64,000 nt of DNA. It comes from Neurospora tetraspora (Eukaryota > Ascomycota > Sordariomycetes > Sordariales > Sordariaceae). The DNA lies in assembly GCF_033439725.1 (NCBI RefSeq), contig NW_026944388.1, forward strand, positions 3,224,001 to 3,288,000, written 5' to 3'. Shown in pieces: positions 12,201 to 22,866 of this stretch. The notes beneath the pieces were generated by a model. The model saw nothing but the letters and a program-made list of their open reading frames with translations. It made no database searches and had not been told where the DNA came from. A program made the translations under genes and the position numbers. Position 1 is the stretch's first letter, and the number at the start of each line of letters is the position of its first letter.

Positions 12201-13566
12201 GGGATATCCAGCTTAATAGGGGATGCCGGGGCCACCTCACCGTCCACTCCACCACTAGAAATAGGCCGAGCGGATTCAGTTTCAGTGGCCTTGGCAGTAG
12301 CCAGGTCCGCTGTCGAATCGGCCGCCAGGGATCTGTTTTCTGCGTCTTCCTTGATTGTCGACGACTCTAGCCCGTCTTCATCCTGTTCTTCAGCTCGGTT
12401 CTTTTTGTTCAAGGCTTTGTGAACCTTGAGGCCTACGGGGATCGTCGAGACCGGCCTGTTCTCCCCAGTTCCAGAAGTTCCTGTTCGCGGTCGCCCGACA
12501 CTATCCACCGAAGGCCTGGGTCCAAGCTTTACGCGCGGCTTGTAAGAGCCGTAGCCGTAATAATCAGTTTGGCGAGAGCGAGATGACTGCGAGGACATGC
12601 GCCTCGCCGAGTGGCCCGAGTCATCGATCGTGCTTGTGGGCGACGAGGGTCGCAAAACTCCGGCAAGAGAACGGGCATCGGCGTCATGTGTGGCGTCTGG
12701 GTTGCTGGCGAGGTCCGAGTCCTTCGAAACACCACTCAAGGGATTTTCCCGGTTCCGCCCTTCCTCGTCCGCTACTGATTCCGCCTCTTTCTCTTTTCGT
12801 TCTTGTTCCTCCTCCTCAGCAACCTCCTCCAACAGTCTTTCGCGAAGGGAGTCCGTGATAGACGAGGTGGAAGCGGTCGAGGTATGCAGCGAGCATGCGG
12901 TTGAGAGCTTGGTATCCTTTAGCTCTGGGGCGGAGGCGATCGAGAACTCGGTATCGTAGGGTGAAAGGAATTCGCAGATGGCATTGAAGTGAACGGTTAC
13001 TCGAGCTATAACACGATTGGCGGGCCAGGTAAGTCTTTCCCCCCTTCAAGCAACATCATAACATGGTTATCCAAGGGGCAGATGGAAAAAGAAACACGAA
13101 CCTTGAACCAGCCTCGAGCAACCCTCGGGCAGGTATTTGAGGATGACATTGCGACGCCTATATCGCATATAGCCATACAATGGCGACTTGTCCTCATACT
13201 CAGCAATCGCATTTCGTACCTCGACGATACCGCCGGTGCCCTGTCCTAGCAACTCGAGCTCATCACGACTGGCGTATTTTAGGAGGAACCTGGGCGCGGT
13301 AGGCACCGTGTTAGCGAATCGACGACGCTGGTTTGCGGTGCAGGCGAAGTAAACAAAAACAAGAAAATAACAGGGTTTAATGAACGATGGAAGGTGGACG
13401 GCGCGATCTTGGGAGATGAAGGAAGCCAGGCGCTTTGCGACCAGAAAGCAGGATGAAAGAAGGAGGAAGGACAGCACGGCAGTAGGACTTACCATCCTCC
13501 AAGTTCGGCAAGCGCAGCCTCGTGGGCTTCCTTCACTGCGGGATTGTCCAACCCATTCAACGACAT
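9229..13566 (-). CDS. ADF-H domain and PH-like domain protein (actin-associated, large disordered middle)
   Basis: Four exons on the minus strand: 13566-13493, 13289-13102, 13005-9343 and 9272-9229, summing to 3969 nt and 1322 residues. The N-terminal ~125 residues form an actin-depolymerising-factor homology domain, from MSLNGLDNPAVKEAHEAALA through the RNAIAEYEDKSPLYGYMRYR stretch, which predicts binding to F-actin as in Abp1/coactosin. Residues ~130-1200 are low-complexity and Ser/Pro/Glu-rich, probably disordered. The last ~110 residues resemble a pleckstrin-homology fold (LWKRRTVCLDSHGFLIL strand pair, C-terminal helix ending in LQDAHRSHISFGQ). The last exon is only 44 nt; without removing the 70-nt intron (9342-9273) the protein would end in an unrelated tail. 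Related fungal proteins are often labelled GPI-anchored surface proteins, but I see neither signal peptide nor GPI tail. Precise role unknown. Confidence 0.85.
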
Positions 13567-16356
13567 GTCTGGTTATTTCTGGCTTGGCTTTTTGTCGCGC
13601 AGTGACCTTGTTGGCCAACGTTTCTCGTCACAACTGCAGGTCGGTCGGAACGGTTGGTTGGCTTCTCGAGATCAAACAAGTCGGCACTAGATATTGTCGG
13701 CGCCGATGTGGGTATGCGAAGGGGCGCACAAGCTCTGTATGTGTACTCTAGTGTGCTGGCGGGCGGCAGCGATGGAGCAGCAGTTTTAGATGTCCTAGAT
13801 CACCTCAGGGGTTTCTTGGACTGATCTACCTCTACACACCTGACGCGCAGTAGGTAGGTACGGTACAGCAGACGTATCCGGGCGCCGGGCTCGGGTGCGT
13901 GAGTATGCGACGTGTAGGCAAAGGTCGGTTATGTGGTTGCGGATGGATGATGGTGCAGATTTCGTCCGGGTTTCCTTGCCGGTTGAACCGAGCTTCCATT
14001 CATGAAGCACTTTCCCACTCAAAAACTTGTTGTAGGGTCCTGTGTCGCTCGGACGGTCGAGAAACGCGGGGAGCTGCCCTGTCTTTGGTGCTCAGGGCAG
14101 ACGAACATGAAACCGGGGGTGGTCGCGCGAGCGTTGCAGCCGATTTCAGGCTCGGGCGGTGGTGGTCAGTGAGCTTGTAATTCGTGGGTAGGTAGTATTC
14201 GCAAGGTTCGTACGAGCTTCCTTTGGTTGTCTACTGGGTCGAAGGTAAGTATCGAAAGCTCGAAAGAATCGATCGCAAGTCGGATCCGACCGAGGTGGAG
14301 CTTGAAGACTCTCTAGGTAAATGCAATGACGTCGAAACAACCTTTTTCCCTGTACATAGGTCGCCCAAGAAGTCTAAAAATAATGATGCCGGTAATGAGG
14401 GTGAAGAAGTGAAGGTAGAGATTGCAAATTAGCCTGTCTGTGGATAGAGTTGGGCACCCAGACAGACGAGCCAAAGAGCCAGAGTGGAAGGGCCAAATAG
14501 AAACTGAAGTTTGCGCAGATTTGAGATTTGTCCTTCGGCTTGTGCGCGACAACTCTAGAGTTTTCGGAGCAACATAGGGCAACTTGAATGAACTGAACTG
14601 AACGAATGAGAAACCCAACAGCGGGAGGGGTGGGAGAGACCCGATAGCCGATAACTGAAAATAATGGATGTAGTAATGGACGCGATGTTATGCGATGCGA
14701 TAGACTGAAGAGAATGAATGACTGTGGGCAAGGTATCGGATGCGCTTCTGCTTGGTTTGTAAGGTAAATTGTAAAGGGAGCGCCTTGGGCTGGGGGAATT
14801 TGATCCGTCGTGAACTGGAACTTCCCTTGGGTGGGCACGCACAACGGACGGGTACCTGGCGACTACCGGCGACTAGCGTCCAGCGCCCGGGGAAGCCATG
14901 CCATGCGTGTCGAAACATGGGATCCAATTCCACCACTGCAGGGTCGCCAATGTGTGCCTGACAGAGCTCTTCATCCAATCATACATCAAGTTTCCATCCC
15001 CAACACCATCGTGAACCGAGCATGACTTCTCGCTTGCTGTGCTGCGTGAGTGCTGCCCGACCCCTGGACTGCAACTTCAACTTGGAGATATGCACACACT
15101 CACACTCACACTGTATCTCAATTGTTCTAGCCCCCTTTTGGGACAACAGCCCCGCCCCCTCGTCCCGCCCTACAACTGCATGAGGAAAAGAAGGCCTGAA
15201 GATCAAAAGAAGAAGGAAGGCAGAAACTGTCTTCTGTGCTTCCTGCATATGGAACCCCTGAACTGGCCCGGAACGACAATCTTGTAACACTCTAATTTTT
15301 GTCACTCCCAACCGGTTCCCAAGACGCCATGGCGAGCATGGTTAGGAGATCTGAATGGGAATCTTATCACATCTCTAGGGAAATGAGTCTTTGCTCGCTG
15401 AATTTTTTTCTTCTTTTTGAACAAACTTCATAAATCGGACATCACCTAGCGTACTGCTTGGTACTGTCCTACTAACCCATACCATCATCAACCTCCGCGT
15501 TGATCGACGACGGGCAATCATATTATTTCTCTTTGGCTGAGGTCACTTGTCCGATTCTCTTTCCTGAGAGAATTTGAGACAGGATGAAAAATGACAATAT
15601 CATTGACAGATAACGATTTTGTGATATGGTCACCAATGTGGAAGGCGCCCCTCATTTGGAGGAAACATTGGGAAACTTGAAACACGGACAATCAACTCTG
15701 CATGCAGCCACTTCTCCGCCTCCCGTATGGTATACGTTGATTCCATGGGCACAGAGAGAAAGGATACCGAGACAATGAAATAGAGGGACAGGGGAAAATG
15801 AAGGGAGGAAGAAAGAGAGAAATCGCAAGATGTGAACATAGGTAGTAGATCGAAACATTCAACGATGACCAACTACAGGTCCTAAGAGCAGGGACAAGCT
15901 CCATAACATGGGTCCCGGATGAAGAAGAGCGCCGTAACCATAAACGAACTTTGCCGATGATGCACACAAGCACTTGCAAGATTGGCCGCTGTCGACAAAA
16001 AAAGATAGGTATAGCAGATGCACATAGAAATGGATGGTAACGCCAAAATAAACATGAGAGCGGTATTCTCTTAGCATAGCACAAACAACTCAAGAATGAC
16101 TGGCTTGATGATAAAAAATAACTCCCAATACTCCTGCTTCCACTCCCAACATCAGTTCCCTATCTTATGCGTCACCGTGTCCTCGGATGTCAAAATACAG
16201 CATGAAGGCCAGGTCATCACTCCATTTCCTCCCCAAAGTATGTTGCTGCCCGTCGGCTCCAAGGTATCCCAAGACAAGGAAATCGGATCAGACGTAATAT
16301 AGGCACCGATATCCTAGCTTACGGCCAGAGCCTGCAGCTAATAGTCTCGGAGGACC
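13567..16356. other. 2.8-kb intergenic region, ADF-H promoter and PP2C 3' side
   Basis: No supportable gene on either strand. It should hold the promoter and leader of the ADF-H gene on its left and the PP2C 3' end on its right. TAGG-type repeats occur at 13851-13860 and 14188-14196. Open frames here have random-looking composition. Confidence 0.5.
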
Positions 16357-18292
16357 CTACGCGTCCGACTGCTTCTTCGTTCCAGGCACCGAATCCAACT
16401 CCATTGCCGTCACGGACCCGTCCGGAGTCGCCTCAGGAGAGTCGCAGAGGACGACTGGCTCTTCTTCCACAGAGCCCTCGATCGTAGTAGGAACAAATGG
16501 CTTCTTCTCTCCGTCCTCGATGGGTGTGGGGTCGTGACCGCGACCAAAGTTACTCGCAGATATCCCAACCGCCGGTGTGCTACCCTCCGCAATTTTCTGC
16601 TTGGTTGCCGTGACAATCTTCTCCGTCTCGGTAACCGTGCCCGCAGCCGTAGTCGCATCGCCCTCGACGCCAATGGCACTGTCCTTGTTGTTCTGGTTCT
16701 CAAGCAGGGCTTGTTTGTCAAATCGGACAATCATGCATGAGAGGTTGTCGGTGCTGAAGCGAGACAAAGCATGATCGACCAGCTTCTTGGCCGCAATCAC
16801 CGGTTCCTGGATGTCGCGCACAAGGTCGACTGCTTCCTGATCCGAGCAAACATCCCAAAGCTGTAAAGATTTATCAGTCAGTGTATTTCAAAACACAATG
16901 GGGAAAATGGACTGCAGGGCCGCTGGTATTACTTACACCATCGCAGGCAATAATCATAAACTCGTCCCATTCCGGTTGGATAACCGTCTCTGTGGTGTAA
17001 GGATGACCAGTGACGAGGTCTTTGATATAAGTATCACCAAGAGCTCTGGTGACAGCAAGGACTCCGTTTACGCGGTTATTCAGGATCAGACCTCCAGCGT
17101 TTGCTATACGCTTGCCCTCGTTCTCATCGCTGCCTTTGTGGTCATATGACAGGCGCAACGCCTTGCCAGAGCGACAGAGGACGATGCGAGCATCTCCCAC
17201 ATTGGCTGTATAGAGCACCCGCTGTCTTGTGGCAGAATTCTTCAACTTGGCGTGTGTAGCTTCCGGGATTGAAGAATTAGGGCTTTTCTCGGACTGCCCA
17301 TCCTCCACCTTAAGAGCATCCTCAGTGGCCTTGACAACCGCGGGGGCGATAGCCTGAGAGCCGGTCGCCGACTGGTTACTCGGAACTCGGTCCTCCCAGC
17401 GCAGCACCGCGACGGCAGCTGTGCAACCACTATTCTTAAGCGGAAGCGCTTCTAGCTCGGCGTCCACAGTGGTGAAAGTTTGATCAAGGAGTTCCGGTAT
17501 AGGAGCATTCGGGTTTTTCTTGATGATATCTTCAAGGATAATGTGGAGCTTCTTGCCACACCAGTCAGCAGCAAAGGTGCCAGCATGGCCATCGAATATA
17601 GCAAAGTAGCCATTGTCCGTCTCGATCATGTCTGCATTCTGGCTGGCGGGACTACTACTGCGCTTCTCATGTGATTCGTCCGCCGATTTTGATTGCTTCT
17701 GGGCCGAGCCCTCGGCGCCCAAGACAGGGGCAGGAGTATGAAGGAAGTTGTAGAGGAAAGCATGTGTGTCTTCCATAGTACGTCTGCACTTCTTGTTGCG
17801 ATCCTCCCAGACACCAACCTTGAACGTGGAGCGCGGCCCGGGGAGCGATTCACCAGCGGCATTGTTGTGCTGGCCTTGAGGAACAGCAAGGGCCTGATCT
17901 TGCTTGCCGAGCTTTTGCAAGGAAGTCTGATTAGAGTTCTTGGAGTCAGTACTCATATCACCGCTGTTACGGTTCGCAACTTGAGTAAACAGAGTATTTT
18001 TGGCTTGGGCAATCAGGCTGCTGGCTCTACCGCTCACCCCACTGCTCCGCTTCTTCTTGCTATCGGACGAGCTACCAGCGCTCGGTGGACTCCCGTTGCC
18101 GGTTTGAGTGTCGCCGGCGGCGGACTGATCGGTGGACTTGATGGATTTGGGAGACGCGCCTCCGTTGCCCGGCGCCTCCTTCTCGGGGGAGGGCGACTTG
18201 CTGCTCGACCTGTCCTTTCCACTGCTGCCCGAATCTGATGCGGACCCGCTCACGGACTTGGAGGCGGCGGAGCTGGAACCGCCGCCGAACAT
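16357..18292 (-). CDS. PP2C-family Ser/Thr protein phosphatase (Ptc-like)
   Basis: Metal-dependent phosphatase that removes phosphate from Ser/Thr; yeast relatives (Ptc1) switch off the Hog1 and cell-wall MAP kinase pathways. Exons 18292-16937 and 16860-16357 give 619 residues. The first ~155 residues are Ser-rich and low complexity. The catalytic domain then shows the PP2C motifs in order: RRTMEDTH (Glu174-Asp175), FDGHAG (Asp234), NVGDAR (~366-371), [33 protein letters not shown] (Asp451 and Asp455, split by the 76-nt intron) and [10 protein letters not shown]. The metal-binding aspartates are present, so it should be active. There are two insertions relative to short Ptc1 proteins, one after the first motif and one before NVGDAR. 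The C-terminus is a further ~110-residue acidic, Thr/Ser-rich extension. The start is the first ATG of the open frame; the frame is open a little upstream without another ATG. Confidence 0.93.
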
Positions 18293-20281
18293 CCTATTCA
18301 GCAGGCCTCCTTGGGAGGAGAGACTGCGACGCTTGTTGCCTGCCAGGTTGGTTGTGGGGGGTGGGTGAGGGCGCGAGGCGTTGCGAGAAGTTGGAAGTTG
18401 CCGTACAAAAGGGACGGTCTGCTGAGAAGTGCGGTCGCGAATAGGGACAGCGTCTGTATTACTCTTGAAGCAGTTGTTGGGGATTTATGCGTGTTCGTTG
18501 CGCTGTGCGATTAGAAAGTGAGGGCGTCGATGTGGTTGACAAAGAACCAAGGGAGAAGCTGAGAGTTGTTGCAGGAAGGCTGGAGTAGGTTTGATAGGTA
18601 TTCGTTGAATGGAGCTGATGCGCAATGGCGGGAGATCGCGAAAGGTTGAAAGGCAGAAGGGAGGGGTCTGGTGACAGGCTGTGGTGCACCGCGCTGAGAT
18701 GATGTAATGCCAGTCGAAGGGCCACTGTTCAGGGCGCTGCACAACAGTGACGGGAGCAGGAAGGTCGAAGGCGACCTTGGAGGATATTCGGGGTGGAGAG
18801 CCTGAGGTACAAGGAAGGTGAGTCCAGTTGTCCAGGGAGCCAGGCAGAGATGTGGATGACGAAAACGGCAACAGCGACAATCAACAACACCGTCGGACCA
18901 AAACTGCAAGTGCTCTGCGCTGCGTTTCGGGAGAGCAACCGCGGGAAAGAAAGTGAGGCTTAAGTCGACTGCAGTGACACCAGAATCGAGGTTTGTTCTC
19001 TGCAGCCTGAAAAGTGCGGATGGAGAGGCTTCGACTGCAATGTCGTCCGACGGGATGAAATGAGGTGGAAGTGCCCGTGTGTGTCGAGGCCCAAGCTCAA
19101 GATGCGGTGTTGACTCGCGCCTGCTGATCTGCGACCGCCGTACAAGCTCCTGCGCAGGGCATCCACTTCAGGGTGCCCGCCTGACAACATAAAGTGGATG
19201 CTTCAGGTCCATCAGGTTCCAGTTCCGCCTTCCATCAGAGGGCTCGACCTGAAGGGACCCTGAGGGCCTTCTGAAATCGGGGACCTTACAGGCACCAGTA
19301 GGGGAAGCCTGATGTGTGACAGTGCAGCCCAAAAAGTGGAGTACTGTACAGCTTAATTCCACTTGCCATGCGCAGGTGTTTCGCAGAGCTTCACCTACCG
19401 TACAAAGCCCAGACTGAGGTGTAGAATAGCTGTACTACACTACCTTATGATGCATCTAGTCCATCTGGGCATTATAGAGAAAGGAGTAACACGTAGTGTA
19501 GGTAAAGACACCGCGGGATATTCGGGACTGCGCATCTTCTTTGTGTGTTTACAGAGCGTAATAGTACTGCGGGCGTTGGCGCCAGAAAGGCACCGAACAG
19601 TCGATGTTCCAGACCTACTTCTAGGCGCGGGGCGCTGCCGATGCGCTGCCCTGACTGCGAGGTACATTTACCAGCCAGGGTCGACCGTCTCATCTCACGC
19701 TCACTGCAACCACGAGGAAACGGGATTGTCATCGACACTTCACTTCGCAGGCATCCTGTATTGTCAAGATATTCTTGTCGATAGTACTTGATTTTACTTC
19801 GGTTCGTCAAGTTCCTCAACACTTATTATGGATCCTTCCTAGAGTCTCGATACTGCCGGCTCGTATGATAACAGCTTTTCGTACAACTATGGCAGGCCGT
19901 TGGACGCTATTCGACATAACAAAGCGGGATAGGGATGACCGTGCATGAAACTTTGCCCAACGAGCCAACCAACGAAAGAAACAACATATTCTCATGAAAA
20001 TACCAGCTCACCACCAACCATTAACAGTCCAGCCAACCCAGATTACGCCTAAAACGCCCGCAGTCTTGCTGCATTCATGTGTGCTCATAGATGCCACCTC
20101 TTTGCGAGTAGGCCATATGGCCCATATCGCCCTTTCAGAGCCTCGGGTGCCCCAAAAGCCGGCAAAATTGAAGAGCCATTCCCATGCCAGAGAGAGGGAC
20201 GTATAAGCCTGAGCACCTGCGTCCAAGTCCAACTCTTTGTACAGCTTCCTGTCTCAGGTCCCAAAGTTCATCTCAGGTCAT
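18293..20281. other. 2-kb intergenic region, PP2C promoter side
   Basis: No gene supported. The right-hand end adjoins the vps2 stop codon. The part adjoining the PP2C start is T/C-rich when read on the minus strand, as expected of a leader. Confidence 0.5.
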
Positions 20282-21151
20282 TCATCGTCTCAGACTGTCC
20301 AATCTTGCCTGCAAGTCGTCGTCGCCTGGGTCGGCTCCACCACCACCACCACCACCAACTGCTTGGGCGACTTTGTTCTCCGGAACAGCCGCAACCTGTA
20401 GTCCTGATGGTGTCTCGCCCATCTGGTATAGAGCATGTTAGCAACGTGACCTTGATGCGAATACAACCGAAGAGCCTTACCGCTTGACTGAGATCTACGC
20501 CGATCTCCTCCAGCACTTGCTCTACAACCTCGTCACCCTCTTCTTCAAGACCCATGTCCATTGCATCGTCAATAGCATCATCCATCATCTCCTGTCGCTG
20601 TTCCATAATATCGTTCTCGCGCTCAAACTCCATAGCTATACGTTGCAACGAGGGCAGGTTCATTGTGCGGTTCATGCTTCCGAGGGCCATCGTCGCACCC
20701 TTCATGGCTTGCATCATCTGCTCGTTCGTGCGGTATGTCTGAGATACGGCTATCGTCAGTTGACTAATCTTGCGTATATCGGCGTGGATGTAGCCCTCAC
20801 TTGTAGGCGGAGCGAGATCTTTTGGAGTTGACTCCTCATGCTGTAAAACTTCTCGATATATCGTCGTGTCCGCACCAAATCCTTGGCCTGGATCTTGCAG
20901 GCGCCCATCTGACCTTTCTGAGCGCTCTGGCGGATTTGGGAGACGAGTGTCTTTTCCTGCTTCTCTAGCTTAACGCGCTGTTGGTCCAGTTCTCGGATAG
21001 CCTTGTCGAGGAGTCGCTGGTTTTTGCGAAGACGCTCGGCGGGCGTCATACGCTTGCCGAAAGCCCATTCCAGGACCTGATCGTAGAAACATGGTGTTAG
21101 CTGTGCGCGGCCTGGATGCGCATCGACCGACGACTGGAAACTCACGTTCAT
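20282..21151 (-). CDS. vps2: ESCRT-III subunit Vps2/CHMP2 (Did4)
   Basis: Snf7-family protein that co-polymerises on endosomal membrane with Snf7 and Vps24 and recruits Vps4, for multivesicular-body sorting. Exons 21151-21146, 21076-20801, 20738-20481 and 20422-20282 total 681 nt and 226 residues, normal for CHMP2. The first exon is just ATGAAC (six bases), joined by a 69-nt intron to VLEWAFGKRMTPAERLRKNQ, the typical CHMP2 N-terminus. A basic, coiled-coil core follows, then the acidic half (MEFERENDIMEQRQEMMDDA). After a glycine run, the protein ends in LQARLDSLRR, a MIM1-type motif for the Vps4 MIT domain. It is divergent from fzo1 across a 1.7-kb gap that contains a transposon relic. Confidence 0.96.
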
Positions 21152-21700
21152 GTTGCTGGCGGTGGTGGTAATTGATAGCTAAGATCTGTGGAAAGGAGCG
21201 CTGGATGGCCGATTCTGGTACCTCATCCACACCTTGCGTCGATAGAGAATGTTTGATGATCAGGTCAAGAAGTTGGCCGTCCGCAAGTCGGCCTCGGAAG
21301 GTGCTGGGACTGGGAGCAGTTGGTTTGGCAGTTGCAGTTGTTACTGTACCCTGCTGGATGATGCCAAGACCCAGACGCCAAGGTGCTCAATGCTGGAGCC
21401 TTGGTGGAGGCCGTGATGATAACGAGCCACAACCAGCCACAGAAAATGTGACCTCATCGCCGTTGATTAGCAGAGTAAAGCCACACATGCTAGGGATACC
21501 TCGGCCACGTTGTTCCCTAACAGGACTAGCGGCCAATCACCAAAGCATGAGACTGCCGACAGATGGGATTTTCGTACTCGTCAGTTAGGTTGGTGGAGTC
21601 CATAGCTAAGCCAACTGACTCTCATCATCCCTTTGAGAGTCGGATTTTTTACATATATCTTACAAGTGGTATATCTATCAAAAACCTCACTTAGCCATAA

Positions 21701-21820
21701 CACTATCAATTTCAATCGTACGGTCTCGTAAATAGCCTCAATCTATTCGTCTTAGTTACCTCTATTGATTCATTATAGCGCATCCCAATTCTAATATTAC
21801 TACGTGGGCGGAAAAGGCTA
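21701..21820 (+). repeat. internal repeat copy A of the AT-rich element
   Basis: Runs from CACTATCAATTTCAATCGTA to GGCGGAAAAGGCTA. It aligns base for base with copy B downstream in the same direction and with copy C in reverse; shared blocks include AATCTATTCGTCTTA, GATTCATTATAGC and CGGAAAAGGCTA. Differences are mainly C/T and G/A. Confidence 0.75.
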
Positions 21821-21887
21821 TAATAATTCTTAGTTCCTCGAATTATACGCTTCTAGCGAGCGAAGTAATACTGTACAAAGATAAAAC

Positions 21888-22005
21888 ATCATCAATTTTG
21901 ATTGTACAATATTATAAATAGCTCCAATCTATTCGTCTTAATTAACTCTATCGATTCATTATAGCATATTTCGATCTAAGGTTACTACGCTAGCGGAAAA
22001 GGCTA
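21888..22005 (+). repeat. internal repeat copy B of the AT-rich element
   Basis: Direct copy of 21701-21820, from CATCATCAATTTTGATTGTA to GCGGAAAAGGCTA. It has the same length within a few bases and is more AT-shifted than copy A. Confidence 0.75.
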
Positions 22006-22076
22006 CACAATATTACTTCGCCCATATTGTTACCTTTATAGTAGTCTAGGCTTTTAGCTAGTAAAATAATACTGTA

Positions 22077-22197
22077 TAGCCTTTTCCGCCTACGTAGTAA
22101 TATTAAATTTGGGATATACTATAATAGATCGATAGAAGTAATTAAAACGAATAGATTGAGGCTATTTACAATGCCGTACGATAAAAATTAATAATGT
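22077..22197 (-). repeat. internal repeat copy C (inverted) of the AT-rich element
   Basis: Starts with TAGCCTTTTCCGCCTACGTA, the reverse complement of the end of copies A and B, and ends with the complement of their CATNATCAATTT start. It is therefore an inverted third copy. Confidence 0.75.
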
Positions 22198-22866
22198 TTT
22201 ACCTTTATAAGAGTTTTTAATATTCTTCAAGCTAGTGCATATTAACGCTTCTGGCGGGCTAAGGTAGGCTTCTCAATACTACAACAACACATTACGACAT
22301 TTTGAAAATAATCTAGTTATATAGATGAATACGCGCTGTTGAGACCATTAGTCTGAACATTTTACCATTTATTTTGCTTGCATTTTGGTAGAAATATAGA
22401 TTATTAAGGTTTTTAAAAGATATACGGGTTGCAAGTTACATGTAAAAAATCCGACTCTCAAAGGGACGATGAGAGTCGGTTGGCTGGCTGTAAGCGAGAC
22501 CCCCAGAGGGTGGGCTCTACACCTAACCGACGAGTAGCGTTCAATGCTCTGCAATTCGACCTATCAATGCGGCCACTCCAAATGTCCCGCATGCCCTCAT
22601 GGGCCCCCGGCCCGGGGTGTTCAGGTTTGTGAGTGGAAGGTGGAGGAGGTCGACACGGGCATGAGCGGGAACTCCTCCAATTTTTTGGATTTCTCATCCG
22701 TGACGCCCTAACCGACCTGACACTAAACAGCCCACCACCACCTCACCATCATCACCTACGAATCCGCTCAACCTCCGATCTCCCGCCCTCGATGCTCTTC
22801 TGATAAACGCCTCCCCCACGCATCCTCTCGGTCCTCCCTCGACACTGCGACAATCCATCCACGACC

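Larger units (their letters stand above)
21609..22485. mobile_element. RIP-degraded DNA transposon relic/MITE with 79-bp terminal inverted repeats
   Basis: The outer 46 bases at each end (21609-21654 and 22440-22485) are inverted copies differing at only two positions, both transitions (C/T and G/A). Similarity continues less perfectly to 79 bases on each side (21609-21687, 22407-22485), again mostly transitions. The interior is strongly AT-rich, in contrast to GC-rich flanks, and has no open frame of note. AT-rich, transition-only divergence between repeat copies is the hallmark of repeat-induced point mutation in Sordariales. No clear target-site duplication is visible, so the superfamily is not assignable. 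Confidence 0.8.
21152..22866. other. shared upstream region of vps2 and fzo1
   Basis: Divergent intergenic region of 1.7 kb. About half is the AT-rich element at 21609-22485. That leaves 457 bases next to vps2 and 381 bases next to fzo1 as ordinary-composition sequence in which both promoters must lie, unless the element contributes. Confidence 0.6.
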
